From Proteus hauseri ATCC 700826 (lineage in GTDB: Bacteria; Pseudomonadota; Gammaproteobacteria; Enterobacterales; Enterobacteriaceae): a stretch of DNA of 34,242 bases. Within the stretch, counting starts at the first letter, position 1, and every line of letters begins with the position of its first letter. The position numbers and the translations under genes are program-made. Under the pieces are notes generated by a model. That model made no database searches, was not told the origin of the DNA, and worked only from the letters and a program-made list of their open reading frames with translations. The stretch is taken from NCBI RefSeq assembly GCF_001654965.1, contig NZ_LXEV01000035.1, forward strand, positions 1 to 34,242. Reading direction: 5' to 3'. Of this stretch, positions 8,285-18,434 are shown one piece after another.

Positions 8285-8691
8285 GGCTTTCTCTTCACAA
8301 TTAAATAAATAGCAGGTTCAACGACAATTTCACCCAGCAAATCAATTAATTTTTGGCTCCATTCACTAAATATAGGATCCTCATTTTTAGTGATAGGATC
8401 AAACGCCAATGCTAATAGATGGGTGTGCTCAGAGTTAATATTGATCTCACCAAACGTCAGCAATCCTTGCATTTTTCTTTTTGCTTCGCCTTCAGGAAGA
8501 AGGGCAATCCATGCTTTATATTTTTCAAGTGGGCAAATTAATTCCGTTTTTAAGCAGTCAATCATGCCAACATGGTGGCCTATTGCCAGCGAGTAATACA
8601 TCACTTGCTGGGCTTCTGCTGGCACATCATCGTCGCTATCAACAAATTTCTGTCTTAACGACCAAAAATAAACATTTGCATCATCAGACAT
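8281..8691 (-). CDS. hyfJ: HycH/HyfJ family hydrogenase maturation protein
   Basis: 136 residues, nearly the same length as E. coli HycH. The segment Tyr-Tyr-Ser-Leu-Ala-Ile-Gly-His-His near residues 32-40 and a Phe-Gly-Glu-Ile motif near 80 are hallmarks of the family. These proteins help mature the formate hydrogenlyase large subunit and are not structural subunits. It is soluble with no metal-binding cysteine cluster. It overlaps hyfI by eight bases and hycI by four. Whether it is closer to HyfJ or HycH cannot be settled by eye; the position directly after hyfI supports hyfJ. Confidence 0.88.
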   Translation of the reverse strand: MSDDANVYFWSLRQKFVDSDDDVPAEAQQVMYYSLAIGHHVGMIDCLKTELICPLEKYKAWIALLPEGEAKRKMQGLLTFGEININSEHTHLLALAFDPITKNEDPIFSEWSQKLIDLLGEIVVEPAIYLIVKRKP

Positions 8692-9466
8692 GGGCTGCTC
8701 CTTGGCTTAATGAATGAACCAGTCGTTTTACAATCTCAGATAATCGAGGATCGTTCGCTTGGCGTAACCATTCATCCACTCTACCACTCACCTCTTGTAC
8801 AGTTGCACCATCAAGTAAAGTGAGGAAATGGTCACTGATTTGTCTTCCTTGATAATAACCCGCAAGGCGGCGAGCTTCGCGCTCAATCATAACTCGCGCA
8901 TCTAATGGGATCGAAGGCAAAATAAGTGATGCTTGCTCGTTTTCAACTTCCGTGTGTGAAACACCTTTTAGTTTTTGATCAAGCAGACCTAATGCAACCG
9001 CAAAACCATAAATTGTTGCGGCAGGCGTTGGAGGACAACCTGGGATCCATACATCAATAGGAACGATAGATTCACTACCACCCCATACGCAGTAAAGATC
9101 GTGAAAAATACCGCCACCACAACCACATGCGCCATAAGAGATACAAATTTTTGGATCGGGTGCTGATTCATAAGCACGTAATGCAGGCACACGCATTTGG
9201 CGCGTTACGGCCCCAGTAAATAATAAAATATCTGCATGACGGGGAGATGCGACGACTTTAATACCAAAACGTTCAGCGTCAAAAACGGGGGTAATCGCTG
9301 AGAAAATTTCGATTTCACAGCCATTACAACCACCACAGTCGACACGGTAGACATAAGCTGAGCGTTGAATATCTTTCAGCAACGTCTGTTTCAGCTTTTT
9401 CACCTGATCATTTAATGTGATGGGTTGGCTAACATGATGATTTACGGTAATTTCTGGTAGACTCAT
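8684..9466 (-). CDS. hyfI: Hydrogenase-4 small subunit HyfI (NuoB/HycG-like)
   Basis: 260 residues. It carries the [4Fe-4S] cluster next to the NiFe site. Cysteine motifs are C-G-G-C-N-G-C at residues 44-50, C-I-S-Y-G-A-C-G-C at 108-116 and P-G-C-P-P at 143-147, as in group 4 hydrogenases and NuoB. There is no twin-arginine signal peptide, so it faces the cytoplasm. The C-terminal ~90 residues are an extension beyond the NuoB core, as in HycG/HyfI. It overlaps hyfH by four bases. Confidence 0.95.
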   Translation of the reverse strand: MSLPEITVNHHVSQPITLNDQVKKLKQTLLKDIQRSAYVYRVDCGGCNGCEIEIFSAITPVFDAERFGIKVVASPRHADILLFTGAVTRQMRVPALRAYESAPDPKICISYGACGCGGGIFHDLYCVWGGSESIVPIDVWIPGCPPTPAATIYGFAVALGLLDQKLKGVSHTEVENEQASLILPSIPLDARVMIEREARRLAGYYQGRQISDHFLTLLDGATVQEVSGRVDEWLRQANDPRLSEIVKRLVHSLSQGAAHV

Positions 9467-10017
9467 TTTTTTGTACTCCCGATATTACCCATACTTAAAT
9501 TTTCTTGGCCATCGGATAACAAGTTATGTTTACGCTTACAGTCAGGACAGGTTTCAAATTGTGGACGCATCGATTCCACCGTTTCTTCATCCCAACCAGA
9601 GTGCACTAACAGCGCCATAGCATAATCGACAGATTTTTTTGGCGTAAATGGCTGATGACACTCTCGGCAACGCAATAATTTAAATGTCCCTTTAATATAG
9701 AGATCCGATTTTTGAGTTACTGCGGTTTCAAACATATCCGATAAAACAATGGCCCTTGTTGGGCATACCTCTTCACAGCGACCGCAGTAAATACACCGAC
9801 CGAGAAATAGTTGCCAGTAACGCTCACCTGTTTCCAGATTATTTTCCATCGTTAATGCATTGGCAGGACATGCCGCGGTACACGCACCACAGACAATACA
9901 CTGCTGAGCATCATACTCAGGCTTTCCTCTGAAACCATCAGGTAAATCCAGCGGCTTAAATGGATATTTTGTCGTTGCTTCGCCTGTTTTAATAATGGTT
10001 TTAAACAATTTTAACAT
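9463..10017 (-). CDS. hyfH: Hydrogenase-4 ferredoxin-like subunit HyfH (NuoI/HycF-like)
   Basis: 184 residues. Two classic 4Fe-4S motifs, Cys40/43/46/50 and Cys75/78/81/85, relay electrons to the small subunit. A further pair of Cys-X2-Cys motifs (117/120 and 157/160) forms a probable zinc or rubredoxin-like site typical of HycF/HyfH. It is a peripheral subunit of the cytoplasmic arm. Encoded 11 bases after hyfG and overlapping hyfI. Confidence 0.95.
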   Translation of the reverse strand: MLKLFKTIIKTGEATTKYPFKPLDLPDGFRGKPEYDAQQCIVCGACTAACPANALTMENNLETGERYWQLFLGRCIYCGRCEEVCPTRAIVLSDMFETAVTQKSDLYIKGTFKLLRCRECHQPFTPKKSVDYAMALLVHSGWDEETVESMRPQFETCPDCKRKHNLLSDGQENLSMGNIGSTKK

Positions 10018-10028
10018 CGTTCATTCCC

Positions 10029-11762
10029 TCACTTGAGCGGCGAATTTTTACGTTCAATGCTATAACGTTCAATTTCTTTATAAGAAACTGTTTTTGATTT
10101 ACGTTTTTTCACATCAACGAGCGTTACCCTGTCAGTACAGGAATAGCAAGGATCAAGGCTACCAATAATTAATGGCGCATCAGAAACAGTATTTCCTTGC
10201 AACATATAACGTAATACAGGCCAATTAGCATAAGTCGCAGCACGACAACGCCAGCGGAAGAGTTTTTGGTTATCACCCAACATACTCCAGTGAACATCCT
10301 CACCGCGTGGTGCTTCAGTAAAACCAAGTGCAAATTTGTAAGGCTGATAAGTAAAGCCTTCGGTTAACAATGGCCCCTCTGGTAAGTTATCCAGTGCGTA
10401 TTCAATCATTGATAATGAATCAAGCACTTCTTTGATACGAACCATCACGCGAGAGAATACATCGCCACCTTCATAACTAAATAGTGTTAATGGAAGATTG
10501 CCATAATCTGCAAATGGGTGATCAAAACGAACATCACGTTTAAAACCACTGGCTCTGATCATTGGCCCTACTGGACTAAAGTCACGAGCAACTTTTCTAT
10601 CTAAAATACCCACACCGACTGTACGCTGCTCCATATTCGGCGTAGATAACAAAATATCAACCAGTTCAGTGACTTCACGACGCATCTCTCTGATTAACAT
10701 AATGGTTTTTAGACGTTGGTCTTTTAAGATATCGCGACGAATACCACCAATTAAATTCAGACCATAAGTTTTACGTGCACCAGTCAGCATTTCTGCAATT
10801 TGCATTGATTTTTCACGAATGCGGAAAAATTGCATAAAACCAGTATCAAAACCAGTAAAGTGACTAGCTAAGCCAATATTTAATAAGTGACTATGAAGAC
10901 GTTCAACTTCTAGCAAGATGGTTCTAATCGTATGAGCACGACGAGGCACTTCGATGCCTAATGCATTTTCTACAGAGGTGACATACGCAACACTGTGAGT
11001 AAAGCCACAAATACCACAAACACGGTCTGATAAGAATGTAACTTCATTATAACCCATTCGGGTTTCAGCCAGTTTTTCCATACCACGGTGAACATAGAAC
11101 ATGCGGTAATCTGCATCGACAATGTTTTCACCATCAACAAATAAGCGAAAGTGTCCTGGTTCATCTGATGTGATGTGCATTGGACCAATAGGCACAACAC
11201 GCGCATCTTTTTTACCATCATTAATAAACGGATAAGTTTCTGTTTCTGTTGTTGGTGCTGGACGTTGACGATAATCCATCGCATCTTTACGCAGTGGATA
11301 CATCTCATCTGGCCAATCATCAGGTAAAACTAAACGACGTTCATCAGGTAAACCAACGGGAATAAGACCGTACATATCACGAATTTCACGTTCACCCCAA
11401 ACAGCAGCAGGAACGCGTGGAGTGACAGATGGGAATTCTAAAGTAATCGGGCTAACATGGGCTTTGACTACTACCCAACATTTCTCGCCCTCTTCCATTG
11501 ATAATGCATAATAAACGGCATAATCGCCATTTAAGCTACGTTCATCGTTACCAAATAACACAGGTAACCAACCACCTAAACCGTAATACAGGTATTCCAC
11601 CACTTCAGGCAGTGATTCCGTTTTTACTGTTATCGTCAATTGATCAGCGGTTTGACGCTCTTCATCAAGAACGGCGGATGGAAATTTCTCCCGGACTTTA
11701 GCAACATAACCTGCACCGAGTTCTTTTCCTTCTTTTCTACTGACATAATTTTGATAGCTCAC
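10029..11762 (-). CDS. hyfG: Hydrogenase-4 large (catalytic) subunit HyfG
   Basis: 577 residues, a natural fusion of a NuoC-like N-terminal part (~1-165) and a NuoD-like catalytic part, as in HycE. The nickel-iron ligands are the two Cys-X2-Cys motifs at 249/252 and 539/542 (D-P-C-Y-S-C-T-D-R). After Arg545 there is a 32-residue basic tail ending in Lys-Asn-Ser-Pro-Leu-Lys. In E. coli HycE the equivalent tail is removed by HycI after the matching Arg. This is the site of H2 formation, linked electronically to formate oxidation in formate hydrogenlyase. One base separates it from hyfF. No formate dehydrogenase gene lies in the window. Confidence 0.96.
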   Translation of the reverse strand: MSYQNYVSRKEGKELGAGYVAKVREKFPSAVLDEERQTADQLTITVKTESLPEVVEYLYYGLGGWLPVLFGNDERSLNGDYAVYYALSMEEGEKCWVVVKAHVSPITLEFPSVTPRVPAAVWGEREIRDMYGLIPVGLPDERRLVLPDDWPDEMYPLRKDAMDYRQRPAPTTETETYPFINDGKKDARVVPIGPMHITSDEPGHFRLFVDGENIVDADYRMFYVHRGMEKLAETRMGYNEVTFLSDRVCGICGFTHSVAYVTSVENALGIEVPRRAHTIRTILLEVERLHSHLLNIGLASHFTGFDTGFMQFFRIREKSMQIAEMLTGARKTYGLNLIGGIRRDILKDQRLKTIMLIREMRREVTELVDILLSTPNMEQRTVGVGILDRKVARDFSPVGPMIRASGFKRDVRFDHPFADYGNLPLTLFSYEGGDVFSRVMVRIKEVLDSLSMIEYALDNLPEGPLLTEGFTYQPYKFALGFTEAPRGEDVHWSMLGDNQKLFRWRCRAATYANWPVLRYMLQGNTVSDAPLIIGSLDPCYSCTDRVTLVDVKKRKSKTVSYKEIERYSIERKNSPLK

Positions 11763-11763
11763 G

Positions 11764-13332
11764 TTACATCTCCTGAACCGATGTTGATTGATTGCTGATT
11801 AAAGCCTGTGGCCATGTATAAGTGGGTGATTCGCTGTTATCGATATTCATCACTATATTGGCCGCGTTTTCCAGTAATTCACTGACTGGCTTAGGAATGT
11901 GTGTACCCATTAACAGCATGAGTGCAATCAGAATGACCATCGGTAATGTGGTTAAAATACCTAGCTCACCTTTTGCTACAGCATCTGGTTTTTTACCAAA
12001 TACGGTTTTAGCAACCATGCGAACTAATCCACCTAATACCACGGTTAATAACAATAATAATAGGATAGTTAAACCAATATGCCCTGCGGCTAAACCCGCA
12101 ACCACGACCATAAATTCACTGATAAAGACGTTGAAAGGTGGCATTCCCCCTAAAGCTAATGCACCACCAGCAAATAACGCAGCGCTAAATGGCATCACTT
12201 TAAACATACCTTTAACGACATTTAAGTCTCTTGTGCCGTATTTCAGCAGCACGTTACCAGAGCCACAGAACAGTAATGCTTTCGCTAAGCTGTGGTTTAA
12301 AGTATGGAATAAAGCGGCAAGAATACCAATTGGTCCACCAATACCGAGAGCCACGGCAATTAACCCCATATTTTCCACACTGGAATAGGCTAAAAGACGT
12401 TTCATATCGCGCTGAATAAGAATAAAGAACGCCGCGATAGCCACAGAAAGGAAACCGAAAATCAGAAGTAAATTACGAGTGAAATCAGTACCAATTGCAG
12501 CATCAATAATGATGTAGTAACGAATAATAATCAGCAGAGCACAATTTAGTAAAACAGCAGATAACAGCGCACTCACTGGGCTTGGCGCCTCACTGTGTGC
12601 ATCTGGTAACCATGCGTGCATTGGGAATAAACCTGTTTTGGTACCAAAACCGATTAAGATAAAGACAAAGGCCAAGTGCATTAATGTAGGATCAAGTTGA
12701 TCGGTATATTTCAGCACTTCAGTCCAGAAGATGGCTTGATCAGGATCTGGCATAAAACTGGCGGCATTGGCATAAACTAAAATCGTACCGAATAAACCAA
12801 ATGCAACACCCACACTACAAATGATGATGTATTTCCATGCAGCTTCTAAAGAAGAGCGTTGGCCATAAATTCCCACTAAGAATGCAGAACTCAGCGTTGT
12901 CGCTTCTATTGCTGCCCACATTAAAATCAAGTTATTACTGGTGATAGCTAATAACATGGTGAATAAAAAGAGGTGGAAAAAACCATAATAATTACACAAA
13001 GTACGAACAGAGATTTCACCCTCATCGACTTCATGATTCATATAACCTATTGAATAAAGCCCCGTTAAAAAGCCGATAATGCCCAAGATCACAAGGAACA
13101 ACGCACCTAAGCTATCAACATGAACCCAATTTGCTGCTGTCAATATCTCGCCATGAGTCATTACATCAGCCACAGTACCCAGTGCGGCAACCAGCAGTAC
13201 TGTAATACCTATCGCATGAATGCCAGTCACAACAGGACGAGCACCAGCTTTTAATAACGGGCTTAGAAATGCCAGTATCGAAAATACCAGCGGTGCAAAC
13301 ATTAAAATTGTTAACATGGTTGTTTGGTTCAT
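11764..13332 (-). CDS. hyfF: Hydrogenase-4 antiporter-like membrane subunit HyfF
   Basis: 522 residues of the NuoL/M/N and Mrp antiporter family, with about 14 helices. The conserved membrane Glu lies in the A-A-I-E-A-T segment, and the Lys of the broken helix in [10 protein letters not shown]. The later helix that in HyfB and HyfD reads Met-Val-Lys has Leu-Leu-Asn here, so the second conserved Lys is missing in this subunit. This looks like a family trait, not damage, because the frame is intact. It likely takes part in proton translocation next to HyfG/HyfI. Four bases separate it from hyfE. Confidence 0.94.
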   Translation of the reverse strand: MNQTTMLTILMFAPLVFSILAFLSPLLKAGARPVVTGIHAIGITVLLVAALGTVADVMTHGEILTAANWVHVDSLGALFLVILGIIGFLTGLYSIGYMNHEVDEGEISVRTLCNYYGFFHLFLFTMLLAITSNNLILMWAAIEATTLSSAFLVGIYGQRSSLEAAWKYIIICSVGVAFGLFGTILVYANAASFMPDPDQAIFWTEVLKYTDQLDPTLMHLAFVFILIGFGTKTGLFPMHAWLPDAHSEAPSPVSALLSAVLLNCALLIIIRYYIIIDAAIGTDFTRNLLLIFGFLSVAIAAFFILIQRDMKRLLAYSSVENMGLIAVALGIGGPIGILAALFHTLNHSLAKALLFCGSGNVLLKYGTRDLNVVKGMFKVMPFSAALFAGGALALGGMPPFNVFISEFMVVVAGLAAGHIGLTILLLLLLTVVLGGLVRMVAKTVFGKKPDAVAKGELGILTTLPMVILIALMLLMGTHIPKPVSELLENAANIVMNIDNSESPTYTWPQALISNQSTSVQEM

Positions 13333-13336
13333 CTCC

Positions 13337-13987
13337 TCACCCCTTCAGCGCGGTCAGTTGATCCACGTTCAGTGTGTTGAGCGTGCGGTAAATCTTACGA
13401 GCTAGAACTGCCATCACAATCACCGCAAAAATTGCGTCTGTTGCGATACCGATCTCCACAAGTTCAGGTGCTCTCCACGCTAATAATGCCAAGGTTAAGT
13501 GAGAGCCGTTTTCCATTAAACAGTAACCAAAGGCTTGTTTTAGAATATTACGCTGGGTCACGATACACAGCAGACCTAACATAAAGTGTCCCAATGAAAC
13601 GGCTAACGCAGGTTTCAAATCAACAACCATTGGTATTTGAATTGGCTCAACCACAAACCAGCATAAAATAACGATAACAGCCGCCAGTAGCATCAATAGA
13701 GCCGGACTAATCACGCTCACATTTGCACTGGGATCGGACAATTTACGGAATGCGAATCCCATAATCAGTGGTACTAGCAGAACTTTAGTAAAGAAGGCAG
13801 TAATTGCCCAAAGTGTTAATTGATGTGCATCTAGCGTATTTGCCAAGGTGACAAAAATCATCACCAAAACAAAAGATTGTAGTGCATAGAACCAACAAGA
13901 GGCGATTGGCTTTTTCGCACCAATAACCAGCAGAGAGGTTATCATCATTAACCCCGCCAAATTATTTACAATAAGAGCTCCAGTCAT
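13337..13987 (-). CDS. hyfE: Hydrogenase-4 membrane subunit HyfE
   Basis: 216 residues, almost entirely hydrophobic with about six to seven helices. Length and position between hyfD and hyfF match HyfE, whose C-terminal part resembles NuoK/MnhC. GGGAG lies eight bases before the ATG. It is predicted to bridge the antiporter-like subunits. HyfE (with HyfD and HyfF) distinguishes hydrogenase-4 from hydrogenase-3, which has a single antiporter-like subunit. Confidence 0.93.
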   Translation of the reverse strand: MTGALIVNNLAGLMMITSLLVIGAKKPIASCWFYALQSFVLVMIFVTLANTLDAHQLTLWAITAFFTKVLLVPLIMGFAFRKLSDPSANVSVISPALLMLLAAVIVILCWFVVEPIQIPMVVDLKPALAVSLGHFMLGLLCIVTQRNILKQAFGYCLMENGSHLTLALLAWRAPELVEIGIATDAIFAVIVMAVLARKIYRTLNTLNVDQLTALKG

Positions 13988-13999
13988 GATTTATCTCCC

Positions 14000-15439
14000 T
14001 TATCCTAGCCAAGTGACCGCGATAACACTGGAACAGAAAGACATAACAATCAGCACACCAATCACGATTTGCATCGCAATAGGAACAGGTTGTCCTTCTG
14101 CCACTTCATTACTTGGTTTGCCAGGAACAACACGACCAAACCAGTAGATAAACCAAGTGAAACTCGCTACAGATTCAATCAGTACCAGCACCATAATTGG
14201 TGTCATTACCCAGAAAACACTCGATAACTCAAAACCGGCAGCAAAGATTGGGAATTTACTGAAGAAGCCATTAAGAGGTGGAACACCGGCTATCGCTAAT
14301 GCGGCGACACAAAAACCCACACCGAGTAATGGATACTTATTAATTAACCCTCTTAAGCGCGGCAGCATGCGCGTACCACAGCTATAACTCAGCGCACCAG
14401 CCACTAAGAAGAATAAGCTTTTTGCAAAAGCATGGTTAAAGATATAAGCAACACCACCATTAAATGCTTCACGAGGTCCAAAGATAGAGATAGATAACGC
14501 AAGGAAGATGTAAGAAAGCTGGGTAATGGTTGACCATGCCAACAGGCGTTTCATATCTTTTTGTGGCAGATACATCATAAAGCCATAAATCAGCGTAATG
14601 ACTGCCATGGTGATACCCACCCAACCAATGATATGAGGTACCTCACCGCCAGAAAGAATGGCACGAGCAAAGATATATACCCCAACTTTAACCATTGATG
14701 CAGCGTGTAAGTAAGCACTCACAGGGGTAGGTGCTTCCATCGCATCAGGTAACCATGCTTGTAATGGTAACTGTGCTGATTTCCCCCAAGCAGCAAATAA
14801 AATGCCACCGAAAACAATCAGTTTTGTTGGTTCATCAAGCGTTGCGATAGCGGTTAACTCAAAGCTTCCGGTGCTGACAAACAAAGTCGCAGCAGCAAGA
14901 TAAAGACCAATAGAGGCAACGTGAGTAATCAATAACGCTTTCATCGCTGAACGCAGTGATTTATCCGATTGGTAGTAACCGATTAGTCCCCAAGAACATC
15001 CCCCTGTGATTTCAAAAAACAGGAGTTGACCAAGAATAGTCGAAGAAAGCACTAAACCCGCCATTGCGCCAATAAAGATTAATAAGAATGCGTAATAGCG
15101 ACGAGTACCATCGTGTGGATGCTCACGGTTGCCACTGGTGAGATAACCAGTAGAGTAGAAACTAACTAGCAACCCTAAGAACACAACAGCAAACGCAATT
15201 AAGGTACTTACACGGTCGATAGTAAAACCAAACAGTGCAACATCACCGTATTGTACTAGCGTAATTGTGGTATCAACTTTGCCTTCAGCCAAAAACTGCC
15301 AGCCAAGGAAAACCGTACCGAGTGTTGCGAGCAGTGCGAACAGTGTACACAACCACTTCGCCATCCGATTTGGCATTAAGGACGTAATCAACGCCCCCGC
15401 AAATGGGATGAGTAAGGTCGCAAGAGCTATATTTTCCAT
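14000..15439 (-). CDS. hyfD: Hydrogenase-4 antiporter-like membrane subunit HyfD
   Basis: 479 residues from the ATG at 15439 (Met-Glu-Asn-Ile-Ala-Leu, like E. coli HyfD). An ATG three codons earlier (15448) is only two bases from AAGGAG, too close for normal initiation; the chosen ATG is 11 bases away. It is a Mrp/Nuo antiporter-type subunit with about 14 helices. Conserved charged residues are visible: Glu in F-F-E-I-T-G-G, Lys in W-G-K-S-A-Q-L-P, and Lys in S-M-V-K-V-G. These form the proton path in the family. Both neighbouring genes are within 13 bases. Confidence 0.95.
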   Translation of the reverse strand: MENIALATLLIPFAGALITSLMPNRMAKWLCTLFALLATLGTVFLGWQFLAEGKVDTTITLVQYGDVALFGFTIDRVSTLIAFAVVFLGLLVSFYSTGYLTSGNREHPHDGTRRYYAFLLIFIGAMAGLVLSSTILGQLLFFEITGGCSWGLIGYYQSDKSLRSAMKALLITHVASIGLYLAAATLFVSTGSFELTAIATLDEPTKLIVFGGILFAAWGKSAQLPLQAWLPDAMEAPTPVSAYLHAASMVKVGVYIFARAILSGGEVPHIIGWVGITMAVITLIYGFMMYLPQKDMKRLLAWSTITQLSYIFLALSISIFGPREAFNGGVAYIFNHAFAKSLFFLVAGALSYSCGTRMLPRLRGLINKYPLLGVGFCVAALAIAGVPPLNGFFSKFPIFAAGFELSSVFWVMTPIMVLVLIESVASFTWFIYWFGRVVPGKPSNEVAEGQPVPIAMQIVIGVLIVMSFCSSVIAVTWLG

Positions 15440-15454
15440 TGTAATCATCGCTCC

Positions 15455-16405
15455 TTATAGACCAGTTAAATAGAAAACAAGAGCCAGTGCCGCAACACCG
15501 AATCCTAACCATGTCACGTGATGAGTCAGCAAGAAGCGACCACGCGCTAAACTGTTCTCAACCAATGACGCCAATACAAATACAACAAATAATTTCACTG
15601 CCATCAGAACTAACGCAATAATTATTGCGACAAACGTAAACTCACTTGCTTTACCAAAAGGAATAAAGACTGCAAGGAAAAGCTCCGCAATCACGACTTG
15701 TTTAAGACCAATACCAAGCTTAACTAAAGCAAAACCAGAGCCAGAATATTCAGTTAATGGCCCTTCTTGTAACTCTTGTTCTGCTTCTGCAACGTCAAAC
15801 GGCATTTTGCCCATTTCAATAAATGAAGCGAAAGCACAGGCTAACAGCGCTAATAATGTTGCGGTTGGTGATACCCAACCTTGCGCTAAAGTCGCACTGA
15901 TAGTGCCTACGTTGGTTGAACCAACGACCAAGGCAACAACAATCAGCGACAGCACTAAGATAGGCTCAACTAATACACCCAGTGTTAATTCACGACTTGC
16001 ACCGATACCCGCAAATGGGCTTCCTGAATCCAAACCCGATAAAGAGAAGAAAAAACGAAACAGTGCAAACAGATAAATCAGGGCGATTAAGTCAGCAGCA
16101 CCACCAAACAGCGAAGTTGATGTAAACACGGGCAGCGCCATTGCAACCACCAGCATGCTACCTAACAGCACATAAGGCATTATTTGGAAAATAACGCCTG
16201 ATTGTTCAGGTGCTACAGATTGACGTTTAAGTAACTTAAAAATATCTCGGTAATCTTGCAAAATTCCAGGGCCTTGACGAGAGTGCATCTTGGCGCGGAT
16301 CTGGCGAGAAATACCGGTACATAATGGTGTTATTGCTAACAAAAATAGTGCTTGAATAAGAGCAATAATCCCCATCATGAACGTTGGTGCTTCTTGGAAA
16401 GTCAT
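15455..16405 (-). CDS. hyfC: Hydrogenase-4 membrane anchor subunit HyfC (NuoH/HycD-like)
   Basis: 316 residues and about eight helices. It has the NuoH-family loop motifs: R-Q-G-P-G-I-L-Q-D-Y-R-D near residues 43-54 and the acidic E-M-G-K-M-P-F-D-V-A-E-A-E-Q-E-L stretch near 200-215, which sits at the junction between the electron-transfer arm and the membrane arm. It connects the soluble arm (HyfG/H/I) to the antiporter-like subunits. Encoded 12 bases after hyfB. Confidence 0.95.
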   Translation of the reverse strand: MTFQEAPTFMMGIIALIQALFLLAITPLCTGISRQIRAKMHSRQGPGILQDYRDIFKLLKRQSVAPEQSGVIFQIMPYVLLGSMLVVAMALPVFTSTSLFGGAADLIALIYLFALFRFFFSLSGLDSGSPFAGIGASRELTLGVLVEPILVLSLIVVALVVGSTNVGTISATLAQGWVSPTATLLALLACAFASFIEMGKMPFDVAEAEQELQEGPLTEYSGSGFALVKLGIGLKQVVIAELFLAVFIPFGKASEFTFVAIIIALVLMAVKLFVVFVLASLVENSLARGRFLLTHHVTWLGFGVAALALVFYLTGL

Positions 16406-16417
16406 GAGTCCCTCTCC

Positions 16418-18433
16418 TTACGCTGCGATAACTAAAAGCAAGATGACCAGCGCGGCTACAACGTACAGACAATAGAGTCTAAAATCCCCGCCTTGTAGGC
16501 ATTGGATACGTTTAGCAAAACGTTGGATACCACGAACCAGTGGATAAATAATGCGTTCATCCCAGAATGGTTCGACCTTTTCAGCACCGAGCTGTGTTTT
16601 ATTAAAACCACGCGACAGTAATGGAGATGGATCAAGCTGTTTACGCATACGATAAAGCGGTGCGAACATACTACGTAATGCTTGAGTAAAACCACCTGCT
16701 GATACTGCCATGTCTTTTTCCCAGTTATAACCACAAGCCCAAGGGTTACCTTTACGGCGAAATGCAGGCTGACCGCCTTTTATGCCGAGGTAAATCAGGA
16801 ATGGAATAAGTGGTAAGGCAATTAATAAAATAAATGTTAAGGCAGGAGAGAACATGGCTTGTGATGCCGCATCAGGGATCAGTAGCGAGCCTTGAGTCAC
16901 TGTTAATGCGCTGGTTTCACTTAATGACATCGCAATATTGGCGATAATAGGTGCTACGAATGAAGCACCAACCCCTAAAACGATACAAAAGAGCGCTAAC
17001 AATCCCATCGCAATGGTCATTGGTAGTGGAACTTCTTTTGCTTTAGTCGCTTGTTCACTACGAGGACCACCACAAAAGCTTACGCCATAAACTTTCACGA
17101 AACACATTGCAGCAAGAGCGCCGGTGATGGCTAACATAATAATCGCTATCGGGCCACTTAAGCGCATAACGAAGTTACCTTCGTAGCTCATCGAGAAAAG
17201 TGATTGATAGGTATACCATTCACTAACAAAACCATTCAGTGGTGGTAAAGCTGAAATCGCCATACAACCAATTAAAAAGGCGGTTGCAGTGTAAGGCATC
17301 AGTTTTGCTAAGCCACCCATTTTATCCATATCACGAGTGTGAATTTGGTTAATAATGGCACCCGCACCAAGGAATAATAAGCCTTTAAATACGGCGTGGT
17401 TTAACAAGTGGTATAACGCACCTAATAAACCAAGCGCAGCAATAACAGAATGATTTGTTGCAATTCCCACCATACCAACGCCAACACCCATTAAGATGAT
17501 GCCGATATTTTCAACGGTGTGCCACGCAAGCAGACGTTTCAAATCATGCTCTGCTAAGGCATACATCACACCGAGTACAGAAGAAACTGCACCAAATGCA
17601 AGAACCACAATCCCCCACCACATTTCGGTCGCACCAAGTAAATCGATACCCACTTTAATTATCCCGAAGATACCAATTTTCACCATCACACCAGACATTA
17701 ATGCCGATGCATGAGAAGGTGCTGCGGGGTGAGCTTTTGGCAACCAGCTATGTAATGGCAACATACCGGCTTTGGCACCAAAACCAAAGAACGCCAGTAA
17801 AAACACCACAGAAGCCATTGCTGGAGAAAGAGAAAGTTGACGGAATGAATCAAAATCGAGGCTACCACTTTCACGCCACATCAAGAAGAAGGCAATCATG
17901 ATAAGGACTGAGCCTGCGTGAGCGATAAAGAAATAGAGTAAACCGGCATGAATAGATTCGTCATCTTGGTCAGCAATAACTAAGAACCAAGATGCAAGTG
18001 ACATCATTTCAAACAGGATAATAAAGTAAAAGGCATTATCCATTACTACCAGCCCAACCATTGAAGCAATAAATAGATTCATAAAGAATCCCATGCTCCA
18101 TGCGCCACGACCTTTATATTCTTGTACATAGGCAAGAGAATAAAGCGCACACACGCTGACGAGTAGAGAAATAACAAACACCATAAAAGCAGCGAGCATA
18201 TCCATTCGCACAACAAATGCGGCAAATTCAAAAGGCCCTGCTGCGGTAAAACTCACGGTTTCACCATTTAAAATTACGGGTAATGCACTAAGAATACCCA
18301 GCACACCACCAATTATTGCGCTGATACCCGAAATAAGGATTGCCAGCCCTTCCTGCTTTTTTAAAAACAGTGCAATAATGCCACCAACAACATACAGGAT
18401 GACTGACCACAGCAGTAACTGAAGAGGTTCCAT
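16418..18433 (-). CDS. hyfB: Hydrogenase-4 antiporter-like membrane subunit HyfB
   Basis: 671 residues, the longest of the three antiporter-like subunits, with about 15-16 helices and a C-terminal extension ending in a lone hydrophobic helix (HycC/NuoL type). Conserved charged membrane residues are present: Glu in I-L-F-E-M-M-S-L, Lys in F-G-A-K-A-G-M-L-P, and Lys in V-M-V-K-I-G-I. A short soluble segment near residue 570 precedes the lateral amphipathic region. The start follows the hyfA stop after one base, indicating coupling. Confidence 0.95.
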   Translation of the reverse strand: MEPLQLLLWSVILYVVGGIIALFLKKQEGLAILISGISAIIGGVLGILSALPVILNGETVSFTAAGPFEFAAFVVRMDMLAAFMVFVISLLVSVCALYSLAYVQEYKGRGAWSMGFFMNLFIASMVGLVVMDNAFYFIILFEMMSLASWFLVIADQDDESIHAGLLYFFIAHAGSVLIMIAFFLMWRESGSLDFDSFRQLSLSPAMASVVFLLAFFGFGAKAGMLPLHSWLPKAHPAAPSHASALMSGVMVKIGIFGIIKVGIDLLGATEMWWGIVVLAFGAVSSVLGVMYALAEHDLKRLLAWHTVENIGIILMGVGVGMVGIATNHSVIAALGLLGALYHLLNHAVFKGLLFLGAGAIINQIHTRDMDKMGGLAKLMPYTATAFLIGCMAISALPPLNGFVSEWYTYQSLFSMSYEGNFVMRLSGPIAIIMLAITGALAAMCFVKVYGVSFCGGPRSEQATKAKEVPLPMTIAMGLLALFCIVLGVGASFVAPIIANIAMSLSETSALTVTQGSLLIPDAASQAMFSPALTFILLIALPLIPFLIYLGIKGGQPAFRRKGNPWACGYNWEKDMAVSAGGFTQALRSMFAPLYRMRKQLDPSPLLSRGFNKTQLGAEKVEPFWDERIIYPLVRGIQRFAKRIQCLQGGDFRLYCLYVVAALVILLLVIAA

Positions 18434-18434
18434 A

